Shown: piece by piece, positions 44,228 through 52,400 of the stretch | How positions within the stretch are numbered: position 1 is the first letter of the stretch | Layout: the number at the start of each line of letters is the position of its first letter | Assembly: GCF_000013645.1 (NCBI RefSeq) | Contig: NC_007951.1 | Coordinates: forward strand, 4,402,001 to 4,466,000 | DNA: 64,000 nt | Source of the DNA: Paraburkholderia xenovorans LB400 | GTDB taxonomy: Bacteria; Pseudomonadota; Gammaproteobacteria; Burkholderiales; Burkholderiaceae | Reading direction: 5' to 3' | Notes under the pieces: generated by a model | Seen by the model: only the letters and a program-made list of their open reading frames with translations | Databases searched by the model: none | Told to the model about the DNA's origin: nothing | Made by a program: the position numbers and the translations under genes

Positions 44228-44773
44228 TTATTGAGCGCCCGCGCCGGAGGCGGGCAGGCCCGGTGCCGCAGGCGCTGCTGCGGGTGCGCTGCCGGCCGCG
44301 CCAGGCTTGGACGCACCGGAATCCGCAGCCTTGCTATACAGGAATTGTCCAATGAGGTTTTCCAGCACGATCGCCGATTGCGTCATGGAGATGGTGTCGC
44401 CCGCCTTGAGCATCTCCGTGTCGCCACCGGGTTCGAGCCCGATGTATTGCTCGCCGAGCAGACCCGACGTCAGAATCTTCGCCGACGTGTCTTTCGGAAA
44501 CTGATACTGCTTGTCGAGATCGATCGTGACGACGGCCTGATATGCGTTGCTGTCGAAGCCGATCTCACCGACCCGCCCGACCGTCACACCCGCGCTCTTC
44601 ACAGGGGCGCGCGCCTTCAGTCCGCCGATATTGTCGAATTTGAGCTTGACCGGATACGTTGCCTGGAACGACAACGAGCTCATGTTGCCGGCCTTCAGCG
44701 CAAGGAAGAGCAACGCCACGAAACCCAACACCACGAACAGGCCGACCCAGAAGTCGAGAGCAGTCTTTTTCAT
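44228..44773 (-). CDS. mlaD: MlaD, MCE-domain subunit
   Basis: A 181-residue protein with one N-terminal membrane helix (about 6-27) and an MCE domain (about 38-120: TYPVKLKFDNIGGLKARAPVKSAGVTVGRVGEI). MlaD forms a hexameric ring that conducts lipid between MlaC and MlaE. The C-terminal 30 residues are Ala/Pro-rich. The ATG at 44773 is preferred to one two codons earlier because a GGG stretch lies 6 bases upstream. Confidence 0.96.
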   Translation of the reverse strand: MKKTALDFWVGLFVVLGFVALLFLALKAGNMSSLSFQATYPVKLKFDNIGGLKARAPVKSAGVTVGRVGEIGFDSNAYQAVVTIDLDKQYQFPKDTSAKILTSGLLGEQYIGLEPGGDTEMLKAGDTISMTQSAIVLENLIGQFLYSKAADSGASKPGAAGSAPAAAPAAPGLPASGAGAQ

Positions 44774-44863
44774 CGTCATCCCAAAGTGAATCCGCCGCGC
44801 CGTCGACACTCCCGCCGCGCGCGTCCGGTAGACGCACCGCTGGCGAAACAGTGTGGCGCAGTC

Positions 44864-45631
44864 TTAGCTGAACATCAGCGCGGTCAGCAGAAAATCGAGG
44901 CCGAGCACCGCAAGCGACGCGTACACGACTGTCTTGGTCGTGGCGCGCGACACGCCTTCCGGCGTCGGCTTGGCTTCATAGCCCTGAAACAGCGCAACGA
45001 ACGTCACCGCGAGGCCGAACACCACGCTCTTGACGACGCCGGCGCCCACGTCGTGCCAGACATCGACGCCGCCTTGCATCTGCGACCAGAACGCACCGGC
45101 ATCGACACCGATCAGCAGCACGCCCACCACATAGCCGCCGAATACGCCGACCGCGCTGAAAATCGCGGCGAGGATCGGCATTGAAATAATGCCGGCCCAC
45201 AGGCGCGGCGCGATCACGATCTTCACCGGGTCCACCGCCATCATTTCCATTGCGGTCAGTTGCTCGCCCGCCTTCATCAGGCCGATCTCGGCCGTGAGCG
45301 ACGTACCGGCGCGCCCGGCGAACAGCAGCGCCGTGACCACCGGCCCGAGCTCGCGCACGAGCGAGAGCGCGACCAGCAGTCCGAGCGCCTCCTCGGAGCC
45401 GTACCGGGTCAGCGTGTAATAGCCCTGAAGACCGAGCACGAAGCCGACGAACAGGCCCGACACGGCGATGATCACCAGCGAATAATTACCGACGAAGTGG
45501 ATCTGCTTCGTGACAAGACGTGGACGGCGCAACAACGGGAAAAACTCGAGCAGCAGCCGGAAGAAGAAACGCGTGGCATAGCCGGCCGTGCCCAGCCCGT
45601 CGAGCACGGAGCGGCCGATCGCACTGATCAT
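44864..45631 (-). CDS. mlaE: MlaE, permease subunit
   Basis: A 255-residue permease with five to six membrane segments and the MlaE/TGD1 motif region (ELGPVVTALLFAGRAGTSLTAEIGLMKAGEQLTAMEMMAVDPVKIVIAPRLWAGIISMP, about 90-148). It is the transmembrane part of the MlaFEDB complex. The ATG overlaps the mlaF stop (ATGA). The length is normal for the family. Confidence 0.97.
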   Translation of the reverse strand: MISAIGRSVLDGLGTAGYATRFFFRLLLEFFPLLRRPRLVTKQIHFVGNYSLVIIAVSGLFVGFVLGLQGYYTLTRYGSEEALGLLVALSLVRELGPVVTALLFAGRAGTSLTAEIGLMKAGEQLTAMEMMAVDPVKIVIAPRLWAGIISMPILAAIFSAVGVFGGYVVGVLLIGVDAGAFWSQMQGGVDVWHDVGAGVVKSVVFGLAVTFVALFQGYEAKPTPEGVSRATTKTVVYASLAVLGLDFLLTALMFS

Positions 45632-46449
45632 GACTGACCTCCGCCAATGCCGAAGTCCGCCGCGAGCGGCGTCTTGCTGGGATAGTGAAATTTGAAGGGG
45701 CCGTCCGGCGCGCCGTCGATGAACTGGCGCACGGTGGGATCGGTCGATTCCCGCAGTTCGGCGGGCGTACCTGCGGCATGAACCCCGCCGTTGGCGAGGA
45801 AGTAGACGTAATCGGCGATCGCGAACGACTCCGGCACGTCGTGCGTGACTAGGATCGACGTGGCGCCGAGCGCCTGATTCAGCGCGCGAATCAGGTTCGC
45901 GGTAATGCCGAGCGAAATTGGATCGAGACCGGCGAACGGCTCGTCGTACATCATCAGTTCGGGATCGAGCGCGATGGCGCGCGCGAGTGCCACGCGCCGC
46001 GCCATGCCACCCGAGATCTCCGACGGCAGCAGGTCGCGCGCGCCGCGCAAACCGACCGCGTTGAGCTTCATCAGCACGAGGTCGCGGATCAGTTCGTCGG
46101 GAAGGTCGGTGTGCTCACGCAGCGCGAAGGCGACGTTGTCGAACACGGACATGTCGGTGAAGAGCGCGCCGAACTGGAACAGCATGCCCATCTTGCGCCG
46201 CAGCGCGTAGAGGCCGTCGCGCGTTTGCCGGCCGATGTCCTGGCCGTGGAACAGAACTTCGCCGCGCTGGGCGCGCACCAGACCGCCGATCAGGCGCAGC
46301 ACCGTGGTCTTGCCGCAGCCCGACCCGCCCATGACCGCGACGACCTGGCCGCGCTCGAAGCGCAGGTTCAGGTTCGACAGGACGAGCCGGTCGCCATAAC
46401 CGAAGTCGACGTCGCGCAACTCGAGTAAGGGCTCGGGTGAGGAAGACAC
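45628..46449 (-). CDS. mlaF: MlaF, ATP-binding subunit
   Basis: A 273-residue ABC ATPase: Walker A GGSGCGKTT (about 36-44), signature EISGGMARRVALARA (about 143-157), Walker B LMMYDEPFAGLDP (about 165-177) and switch His in VTHDVPESF. EISGGMARR is typical of MlaF/Ttg2A. It starts with a GTG and has a C-terminal extension of about 20 residues that in MlaF proteins contacts MlaB or a partner subunit. First gene of mlaFEDACB. Confidence 0.97.
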   Translation of the reverse strand: MSSSPEPLLELRDVDFGYGDRLVLSNLNLRFERGQVVAVMGGSGCGKTTVLRLIGGLVRAQRGEVLFHGQDIGRQTRDGLYALRRKMGMLFQFGALFTDMSVFDNVAFALREHTDLPDELIRDLVLMKLNAVGLRGARDLLPSEISGGMARRVALARAIALDPELMMYDEPFAGLDPISLGITANLIRALNQALGATSILVTHDVPESFAIADYVYFLANGGVHAAGTPAELRESTDPTVRQFIDGAPDGPFKFHYPSKTPLAADFGIGGGQS

Positions 46450-46481
46450 GAAACTGACAGTCCTTTTACACGGAAGGCCGA

Positions 46482-46487
46482 ATTATA
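46482..46487 (-). promoter_or_regulatory. TATAAT -10 box of the mla operon
   Basis: On the minus strand CCCTATAATTC lies 33 bp before the mlaF GTG, giving a leader of roughly 25 nt. The -35 region is weak. The same CCCTATAAT context recurs before the ABC exporter at 42.07 kb. Confidence 0.5.
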
Positions 46488-46543
46488 GGGCCATCGTGCA
46501 AAAGTTGCCCTGAGGGTGCCCCGTCCTTAACCAAACGTGACGA

Positions 46544-47647
46544 TTATTGCGTAAACGCGTGTTGCAGTGCAGAAACGGCAGAGGCCGGGTCCGCCGCTTC
46601 GGTCACCGCGCGCACCACGGCCGCGCTGCCCACGCCCGTGGCCAGCACGTCGGGCAGCACTTGCAGGTCGATGCCGCCGATCGCCACCAGCGGCACGACG
46701 CCATCGAGCAACCGCACGTAGCGGGCCAAACGCCGCAGGCCTTGCGGCTCGGTCGGCATGATCTTGGTGGTGGTCGGAAACACCGCGCCCAGTGCAATGT
46801 AGCTCGGCCGGAAATGCAGCGCTTTCAGAATCTCGTAGAAACCGTGGGTCGACAGACCGAGCCGCACGCCTGCCGACGCGAGCGCGGCGAGGTCCGCCGT
46901 ATGCACGTCTTCCTGGCCGAGGTGGACGCCGTAAGCGCCGGCTTCGAGCGCGGCCTGCCAATGGTCGTTGATGAACACCTGCGCATCGTACTGACGGCCG
47001 ACCGCCACGCAGCGGGCAATTTCGCGCTTCAGTTCGTCGGCGGGTTCGGCGGATTTGCGGCGCAACTGCACCGTCTTCACGCCGAAACCGACTACCCGCT
47101 CGACCCATTCCGCGGTCGGCAGCACGGGATACAGGCCGAGCCGCTCCGGGCAGCGCGCGAACGCCTGCGCAGGCGCGTCGGGCAAACCGGCAAGACGCGG
47201 AAAGCGGCTGAGATCGGTGGGAAAGGCGTCGTCGGCACTGGTTTCGTCGCCGTCGCGCCAGGCCAGCGCCAGCACCAACGCGTCATGCGGATCGAAGCCA
47301 CAATCCAGGAAGGCCGCCAGCGCGGCAATCCAGTCTTCCGCCAGATGGCCTTCCAGGCGGTATTTTTCGCCGCCCAGATGCAGCGTGGCCTTCTCCTCGG
47401 CGGCTTCGATCACGCCGGCGCCGCGCACCAGCCAGTGCGCCATCTGCTCGCCGTGCTGCTGCGCGTCGGCAATCACGATCAGGTCGCTGCCGTTCAGTTC
47501 GTCCGGCGCGGTCAGGCAGATGCGCCACGGCGCGTGCGTCGGCGGCCAGTCGCCCAGCCGGGCGCGGATGCGCTCGGCGGCCTCTGTGAGTTCGTCGGCG
47601 GGCGGCCAGAAGAGGTCGCGATCTTTCAATGTCAAAGTCTGCGTCAT
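46544..47647 (-). CDS. thiE: Thiamine-phosphate synthase with ThiD-like N-terminal extension
   Basis: A 367-residue protein, much longer than typical ThiE (about 210). The C-terminal half (about 170-367) is ThiE: GVKTVQLRRKS, VFINDHWQAALEAGAYGVHLGQEDV, LGLSTHGFYEI, YIALGAVFPTTTKIMP and VAIGGIDLQ. It joins HMP-PP and HET-P to thiamine phosphate. Residues 1-150 resemble the end of HMP-P kinase ThiD (EEKATLHLGGEKYRLEGHLAEDWIAALAAFLDCGFDPHDALVLALA) but lack an evident intact kinase active site. GGGAG precedes the ATG, which overlaps the thiG stop. Confidence 0.93.
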   Translation of the reverse strand: MTQTLTLKDRDLFWPPADELTEAAERIRARLGDWPPTHAPWRICLTAPDELNGSDLIVIADAQQHGEQMAHWLVRGAGVIEAAEEKATLHLGGEKYRLEGHLAEDWIAALAAFLDCGFDPHDALVLALAWRDGDETSADDAFPTDLSRFPRLAGLPDAPAQAFARCPERLGLYPVLPTAEWVERVVGFGVKTVQLRRKSAEPADELKREIARCVAVGRQYDAQVFINDHWQAALEAGAYGVHLGQEDVHTADLAALASAGVRLGLSTHGFYEILKALHFRPSYIALGAVFPTTTKIMPTEPQGLRRLARYVRLLDGVVPLVAIGGIDLQVLPDVLATGVGSAAVVRAVTEAADPASAVSALQHAFTQ

Positions 47648-48459
47648 GCGGCGCTCCCGTCTTGATGCCAGAACGGCATGCCGACCACCGGCGTGCTCGC
47701 GTGCGCGCTTTCGCGCTCGGCCATCGGCCCCGCCAGAAAAGCCTGGCGACCCGCTTCGACGCCCAGCGCGAAGGCGCGCGCCATCGCTTCGGGGTGCGTT
47801 GCCTGCGAGACGGCGGTGTTCAGCAGCACGCCGTCGAAACCCCATTCCATGACCTGCGCCGCATGCGACGGCACGCCGAGCCCGGCGTCGACGATCAGCG
47901 GCACGTCCGGCAACCGTTCGCGCAATACGCGCAGACCGTACGGATTGATCACGCCCTTGCCGGTGCCGATCGGCGCGCCCCACGGCATCAGCGCTTCACA
48001 GCCGGCGTCTAGCAGACGGCGGCCGATCACCAGGTCTTCCGTGCAATACGGCAGCACCTTGAAGCCGTCCTTGACCAGTTGCGTGGCCGCTTCGATCAGG
48101 CCGACCGGGTCGGGCTGCAGCGTGTAGTCGTCGCCGATCAGTTCGAGCTTGATCCACTCGGTGTCGAAGATTTCGCGCGCCATATGCGCGGTCGTCACCG
48201 CCTCGCCGACGGTCAGGCAGCCGGCCGTGTTCGGCAGGAGCGGCACGCCGTGACGCTTGAGCAGGTCGAAGAAGCCGGCTTGCGCGCCGCCTTCGTTCAT
48301 CTGCCGGCGCAGCGCGACGGTCACCATGCCGGGACGCGCCGCGTCGATGGAATCGGACAGCGATTGCAGCGACGGATAGCGCGAGGTGCCGAGCAGCACA
48401 CGGCTCGCGAAGGTTTGTCCGTAGAGCGTGAGCGCGTCGGCGCTCTGGGGGGAAGTCAT
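47644..48459 (-). CDS. thiG: Thiazole synthase
   Basis: A 271-residue (beta/alpha)8 barrel that builds the thiazole phosphate ring from DXP, dehydroglycine and ThiS thiocarboxylate. VTVALRRQMNEGG, LLPNTAGCLTVGEAVTTAHMARE (catalytic Lys near WIKLELIGDDYTLQPDP), MPWGAPIGTGKG and VDAGLGVPSHAAQVMEWGFDGVLLNTAV are all present. The ATG at 48459 is chosen because GAGGA lies 8 bases upstream; an ATG two codons earlier is too close to it. Coupled to thiE by a 4-bp overlap. Confidence 0.97.
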   Translation of the reverse strand: MTSPQSADALTLYGQTFASRVLLGTSRYPSLQSLSDSIDAARPGMVTVALRRQMNEGGAQAGFFDLLKRHGVPLLPNTAGCLTVGEAVTTAHMAREIFDTEWIKLELIGDDYTLQPDPVGLIEAATQLVKDGFKVLPYCTEDLVIGRRLLDAGCEALMPWGAPIGTGKGVINPYGLRVLRERLPDVPLIVDAGLGVPSHAAQVMEWGFDGVLLNTAVSQATHPEAMARAFALGVEAGRQAFLAGPMAERESAHASTPVVGMPFWHQDGSAA

Positions 48460-48514
48460 TTGCATAATCCTCGGTTTCCTCACTGCGGCCACCCGGCAGT
48501 GCGTGGCGAGCCGT

Positions 48515-48712
48515 TCAGCCGCCGGCCACGGGTTGCACGACGTCGAGCCTGTCGCCCGCCTGCAGCGCGCGCGCCGCGTGCTGGGTGCGCGCCACGAAAT
48601 CGCCGTTCAGCGCGACCGCGAACGGCGGCCGTGCGCCGTACGCGGTAAGCGCGTCGGCGACAGTCGCGCCCTCGGGCAGCGACAACGGCTTCTGATTGAT
48701 ATGAATGTCCAT
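48515..48712 (-). CDS. thiS: Sulfur carrier protein ThiS
   Basis: A 65-residue ubiquitin-fold carrier ending in VQPVAGG; the terminal Gly-Gly is adenylated and converted to a thiocarboxylate that supplies sulfur to ThiG. The start MDIHINQKPLSLPEG is the family N-terminus. It lies between thiO and thiG. ThiF, the activating enzyme, is not in this window. Confidence 0.95.
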   Translation of the reverse strand: MDIHINQKPLSLPEGATVADALTAYGARPPFAVALNGDFVARTQHAARALQAGDRLDVVQPVAGG

Positions 48713-48793
48713 GATGTTCGAATACGGTTCAATCGATGGCGAAAGCGGCGCGGCGCGCAGCGCTCGTCCGGAAGAGGACCACGCGCGCAACGC

Positions 48794-49924
48794 TCATGCC
48801 GGCTCCCGCGCGGAGTCCAGTTGAAAGAGCTCGCTCCAGCGCGCACCGCGCTGCCAGTCGGCGAAAGCATCGGCGTCGCCGATGCGGCCGTCGAGCAGCG
48901 CCGCGGCAAAGCGCACGGCTTCGTCGGCGACTTCCGGCACGATCATGTAGCCGTGCCGGTACAGGCCGTTCACGCGCAGCGTCTGCGCGCCGTCCCACAG
49001 CAAAGCCGGACGGTGGTCCGGCAAAGTTGGACGGCACTGCGAATTCAGTTCGAGGATGCGTGCCTCGCCAAAGCCGGGATGCACGGAAAACGCCGCGCTC
49101 AGCAGTTCGAGCGCCGAGCGCACGCTGACCGGCGACATGTCCTCGCCTTCCACTTCGGTGGCGCCGATCACGTAGAGATCGTCCTGCTTCGGTGCGATAT
49201 AGAGCGGATAGCGCGGATGCAGCAGCCGCACCGGCCGCGTCAGTTTGATACCGGGCGCATGCACGCGCGCCACTTCGCCGCGAATGCCGCGCAGCGTGGG
49301 CAGCACGGACTTCGCGCCGAGGCCGCGGCAGTCGATCGTGATATGGGCAGACGGCAGCGCGCGATCGTCGACCGCCGTATTCCAGTGCGTTTCAACACCG
49401 CGTTGCGCGAGGCCTGCGGCGAGCGCGGCCAGCACCTGCCGGTTATCCAGCTGGCCTTCGCGCGGCAGCAGCCAGCCCTGATTGAAACGCCCCGCCAACG
49501 CCGGCTCGGCGGCGCCGAGCTGCGCGGCCGCGAGCGTGACGAAGCCTCCGTCCAGCAATTCCGGCGGAGCATTCGAGCGCACCCGGCGCTCGAACAGCGG
49601 CGCTTCGGTGCGGTCGGCGTGATGCCAGACGACCAGCGTGCCATTGCGCTGAAAGAACACCGGCTCGGGCAGCTCGGCCAGCACTTGCGGCCAGCTGTCG
49701 AGCGAACTCGCGCCGAGGCGCGTGATCAGCAACTCGGCACTGGCGGCCTCCGCGAGCGGCGCCAGCATGGCTGCGGCGACCCACGCGGCGGCTTGCGAAC
49801 CGGCGGCGTCGCCACGCTCATAAAGCGCCACGCGATGCCCCAGTCCGGCGAGACGCCACGCGACCAGCCGGCCGCACAGGCCACCGCCGAGCACGGCGAA
49901 ATCGGGTTGTGCAGGACGCGTCAT
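48794..49924 (-). CDS. thiO: Glycine oxidase ThiO
   Basis: A 376-residue FAD oxidoreductase of the DAAO/GlyOx family that makes dehydroglycine for thiazole synthesis with oxygen, replacing the anaerobic radical enzyme ThiH. The FAD motif VLGGGLCGRLVAW is at 11-23, the AGSQAAAWVAAAMLAPLAE segment follows, and the C-terminal LRVNGLYRHGYMIVPEVADE closes the site. First gene of the thiOSGE operon and about 230 nt downstream of a TPP riboswitch. Its use points to an aerobic lifestyle. Confidence 0.94.
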   Translation of the reverse strand: MTRPAQPDFAVLGGGLCGRLVAWRLAGLGHRVALYERGDAAGSQAAAWVAAAMLAPLAEAASAELLITRLGASSLDSWPQVLAELPEPVFFQRNGTLVVWHHADRTEAPLFERRVRSNAPPELLDGGFVTLAAAQLGAAEPALAGRFNQGWLLPREGQLDNRQVLAALAAGLAQRGVETHWNTAVDDRALPSAHITIDCRGLGAKSVLPTLRGIRGEVARVHAPGIKLTRPVRLLHPRYPLYIAPKQDDLYVIGATEVEGEDMSPVSVRSALELLSAAFSVHPGFGEARILELNSQCRPTLPDHRPALLWDGAQTLRVNGLYRHGYMIVPEVADEAVRFAAALLDGRIGDADAFADWQRGARWSELFQLDSAREPA

Positions 49925-50153
49925 CGCGCACACTCCGATGCGGGACGGCAGGCAACGCTGAAGCACGGCGCGCCGACGGCGGCGTGACGAAGAGCAAAAC
50001 TCATATCTGAAGAATAGGCGGTCATCGAGTCCTTTCCGTACGGCCACAAAAACGCACGTACCCAGGACGAAACCGGCGGGTGAGGCCGGCCGGGCAATGC
50101 GCGCTCCAATGACAAACGCCGCCCGGCGGGGAATGGAAGACTGGCTGCTTCCG

Positions 50154-50260
50154 GAAACTTCCCGCGCCGGTATTACCCGGATCGGGTGCAAAGGGTCTCT
50201 CTCAGCCTCGCCGCCGCGGCATGAAAACCATGCCGCCCGTGCGCGAAGCACCCCTGTTTC
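50154..50260 (-). ncRNA. TPP riboswitch (THI element) controlling thiOSGE
   Basis: On the minus strand the conserved blocks GGGGTGC, GGCTGAGA, ACCCTTTGCACCCGATC and GGGTAATACCGGCG...GGGAAGT appear in order. P1 is GAAAC with GTTTC (50256-50260 with 50154-50158). An extra perfect 8-bp hairpin (50216-50236, GCGGCATG stem) forms the variable P3a arm. TPP binding normally lowers expression of thiamine genes, here thiO-S-G-E, through the roughly 230-nt expression platform before the thiO ATG. Confidence 0.93.
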
Positions 50261-50648
50261 GTCGAAGCCCATTAGACCATAAAAGGCGCGGCGCCCGCAA
50301 ACCAGCGGCTTGCCGCGCTGCACGGAGTTTGATCCGGCACCGCCTTTCTCATTATCAATACGGCGCAGAGCGGTGCTCTGGCACAATGCCAGCACAGGAT
50401 GCCGTACGAAAGCAGCGCGGCCGGCACGCCAGCCGGACTTGCCATGTTCCCGGCGGTTTCCGGCAAGGCCTCGCGGCGTGAATTAATTTTCGCTTAAGGG
50501 CTTCGCGCCAGAATCGGACGCTCGCCCGGGCGTGCGTTCGTCGAGCACGACGCCCGGGCACGTAACGCAAACCCGCCGCAGGGCAGCCCGCAGACGGGCC
50601 TGCTCCACGGGTCAGCCCCAAATGGGCCAGCACTACTTCAGGATGCTC
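50261..50648. other. Divergent promoter region of thiO and the ABC exporter
   Basis: About 388 bp without a supported gene. It should contain the minus-strand promoter of the riboswitch transcript and the plus-strand promoter of the ABC gene. The in-frame extension of the ABC gene upstream of 50649 is basic and non-family. No consensus boxes stand out. Confidence 0.4.
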
Positions 50649-52400
50649 ATGACACCGAATACCTCTGCCAGCCACGCGCTGCCGCCCGACGAGAAAGTCT
50701 CCGCCTGGAGCCTGATCAAGCCCTACTGGGTCTCCGAAGAACGAAACACGGCATGGGGCCTGCTCATCGCGATCATCGTGATGAATCTGCTCGTGGTGTG
50801 GATCAACGTGCGCCTGAACCGCTGGAGCGCCGACTTCTACAACGCGCTGCAAACCAAGAACGTGCACGACTTCCCGCACCTGCTGATGGTGTTCTCGGCA
50901 CTCGCGTTCGGCTTCATCATTCTCGCCGTGTACGGGCGCTATCTCCGCCAGATGCTCGGCTTCCGCTGGCGCCAGTGGCTGACCACGCGCTACCTGAACG
51001 AGTGGCTGAAAGACAGCGCGTTCTACCGGATCGAGCGCGACCGCCTCGCCGACAACCCCGACCAGCGGATCAGCGACGATCTGCAATCGTTCGCCACCAG
51101 TACCCTTTCGCTGACGCTCGACCTGCTGTCCACGGTCGTCACCCTGGTGTCGTTCATCACGATCCTGTGGTCGCTCGCCGGCGCGCTGACCATTTCGCTC
51201 GGCGGCATGCCGATCGAGATCCCCGGCTACATGGTGTGGGCCGCGGCGCTTTATGCCGTGGTCGGCTCGCTGATCATCCAGAAGGTCGGCCATCCGCTTG
51301 TGCCGATCAACTACCAGGCGCAGAAAGTCGAGGCGGATTTCCGTTTCGGTTTGATCCGTCTGCGTGAAAACGCCGAGCAGATCGCGTTCTACAACGGCAT
51401 GGAGACCGAGAAGAAGAACGCGCACTCGCTGTTCGCGCGTATCCGCGACAACTGGTGGCAGGTGATGAAGTACACCAAGCGCCTCACGTTCGTGCTGAGC
51501 TTCTACGGCCAGATCGCGATCATCTTTCCGCTGGTGGTCGCCGCGCCCCGCTACTTCGCCGGCGCCTTCACGTTCGGCGTGCTGATGCAGATTTCCAGCG
51601 CATTCGGCACCGTCAGCGACTCGTTCTCCTGGTTCATCAACAGTTACGGCACGCTGGTCGAATGGCGCGCCACCGTGAACCGGTTGCGTGAATTCAAGCG
51701 TGTCGTGCACGCGCCGCGGCTGAAGGAATCGGTCTCGCCGGCTACCGCGCATGGCGGCATCAATCTGCATTTCGTCGACGAAGACAAGCTCTCCACCAAC
51801 GCCCTCAAACTCGCCCTGCCCAACGGCAATCCGCTGTCGCGCATTCGCGATGTCGCGATCCGGCCGGGCTCGCGCTGGCTGGTGCGCGGCCCGTCGGGTT
51901 CGGGCAAGAGCACGCTGATGCGCGCCCTCGCCGGCTTGTGGCCGTTCGGCGACGGCTCGATCGACGCCCCGGTCAACGCGCGCATGATGTTCATCCCGCA
52001 GGTCAGCTACATGCCGATCGGCACGCTCAAGGCGGCGCTCGCCTACCCCTCCTCCGCCGACACCTACACCGACGACGAATGCCGCGAAGCACTCGTCGTC
52101 TGCCATCTGTCGGAGTACGCGGACCGCCTGCAGGAATCGGGGCACTGGACCCGCATTCTTTCGCCGGGCGAGCAACAGCGCCTTGCCGCCGCGCGCGTGC
52201 TGCTGCACAAGCCGGACTATCTGTTCCTCGACGAAGCGACCAGCGCGCTCGACGCGGAAAACGAGGCACGCCTGTATCGCCTGTTCACCGAACGGCTGCC
52301 GAAGGCGGCGATTGTCAGTGTCGCGCATCGCGAGTCGCTGGCCGCGTTCCACGACGAAACGCTCGACGTCGAGCGCTCGGACGAAGCGGTCGCGGCATGA
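50649..52400 (+). CDS. SbmA/YddA-type ABC transporter, permease-ATPase fusion
   Basis: A 583-residue half-transporter: an N-terminal SbmA/BacA-like membrane domain (about 20-330, five to six helices, WRQWLTTRYLNEWLKDSAFYRIE and DNPDQRISDD motifs) and a C-terminal ATPase. Walker A is GPSGSGKST (about 422), the signature LSPGEQQRLAAARVLL, and Walker B YLFLDEATSALD. This layout is the YddA/peroxisomal ABCD-like group; substrates may be peptides, cobalamin or fatty-acyl compounds. The start MTPNTSAS follows an AGG about 9 bases upstream. It is coupled by ATGA to an SDR gene. Confidence 0.88.
   Translation: MTPNTSASHALPPDEKVSAWSLIKPYWVSEERNTAWGLLIAIIVMNLLVVWINVRLNRWSADFYNALQTKNVHDFPHLLMVFSALAFGFIILAVYGRYLRQMLGFRWRQWLTTRYLNEWLKDSAFYRIERDRLADNPDQRISDDLQSFATSTLSLTLDLLSTVVTLVSFITILWSLAGALTISLGGMPIEIPGYMVWAAALYAVVGSLIIQKVGHPLVPINYQAQKVEADFRFGLIRLRENAEQIAFYNGMETEKKNAHSLFARIRDNWWQVMKYTKRLTFVLSFYGQIAIIFPLVVAAPRYFAGAFTFGVLMQISSAFGTVSDSFSWFINSYGTLVEWRATVNRLREFKRVVHAPRLKESVSPATAHGGINLHFVDEDKLSTNALKLALPNGNPLSRIRDVAIRPGSRWLVRGPSGSGKSTLMRALAGLWPFGDGSIDAPVNARMMFIPQVSYMPIGTLKAALAYPSSADTYTDDECREALVVCHLSEYADRLQESGHWTRILSPGEQQRLAAARVLLHKPDYLFLDEATSALDAENEARLYRLFTERLPKAAIVSVAHRESLAAFHDETLDVERSDEAVAA

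Noticed and set aside
50355..52352. 665-codon minus-strand frame opposite the ABC exporter
   Set aside because: Antisense shadow: the plus-strand frame has all ABC motifs. The shadow is rich in Arg, Gly, His and Asp with no domain.
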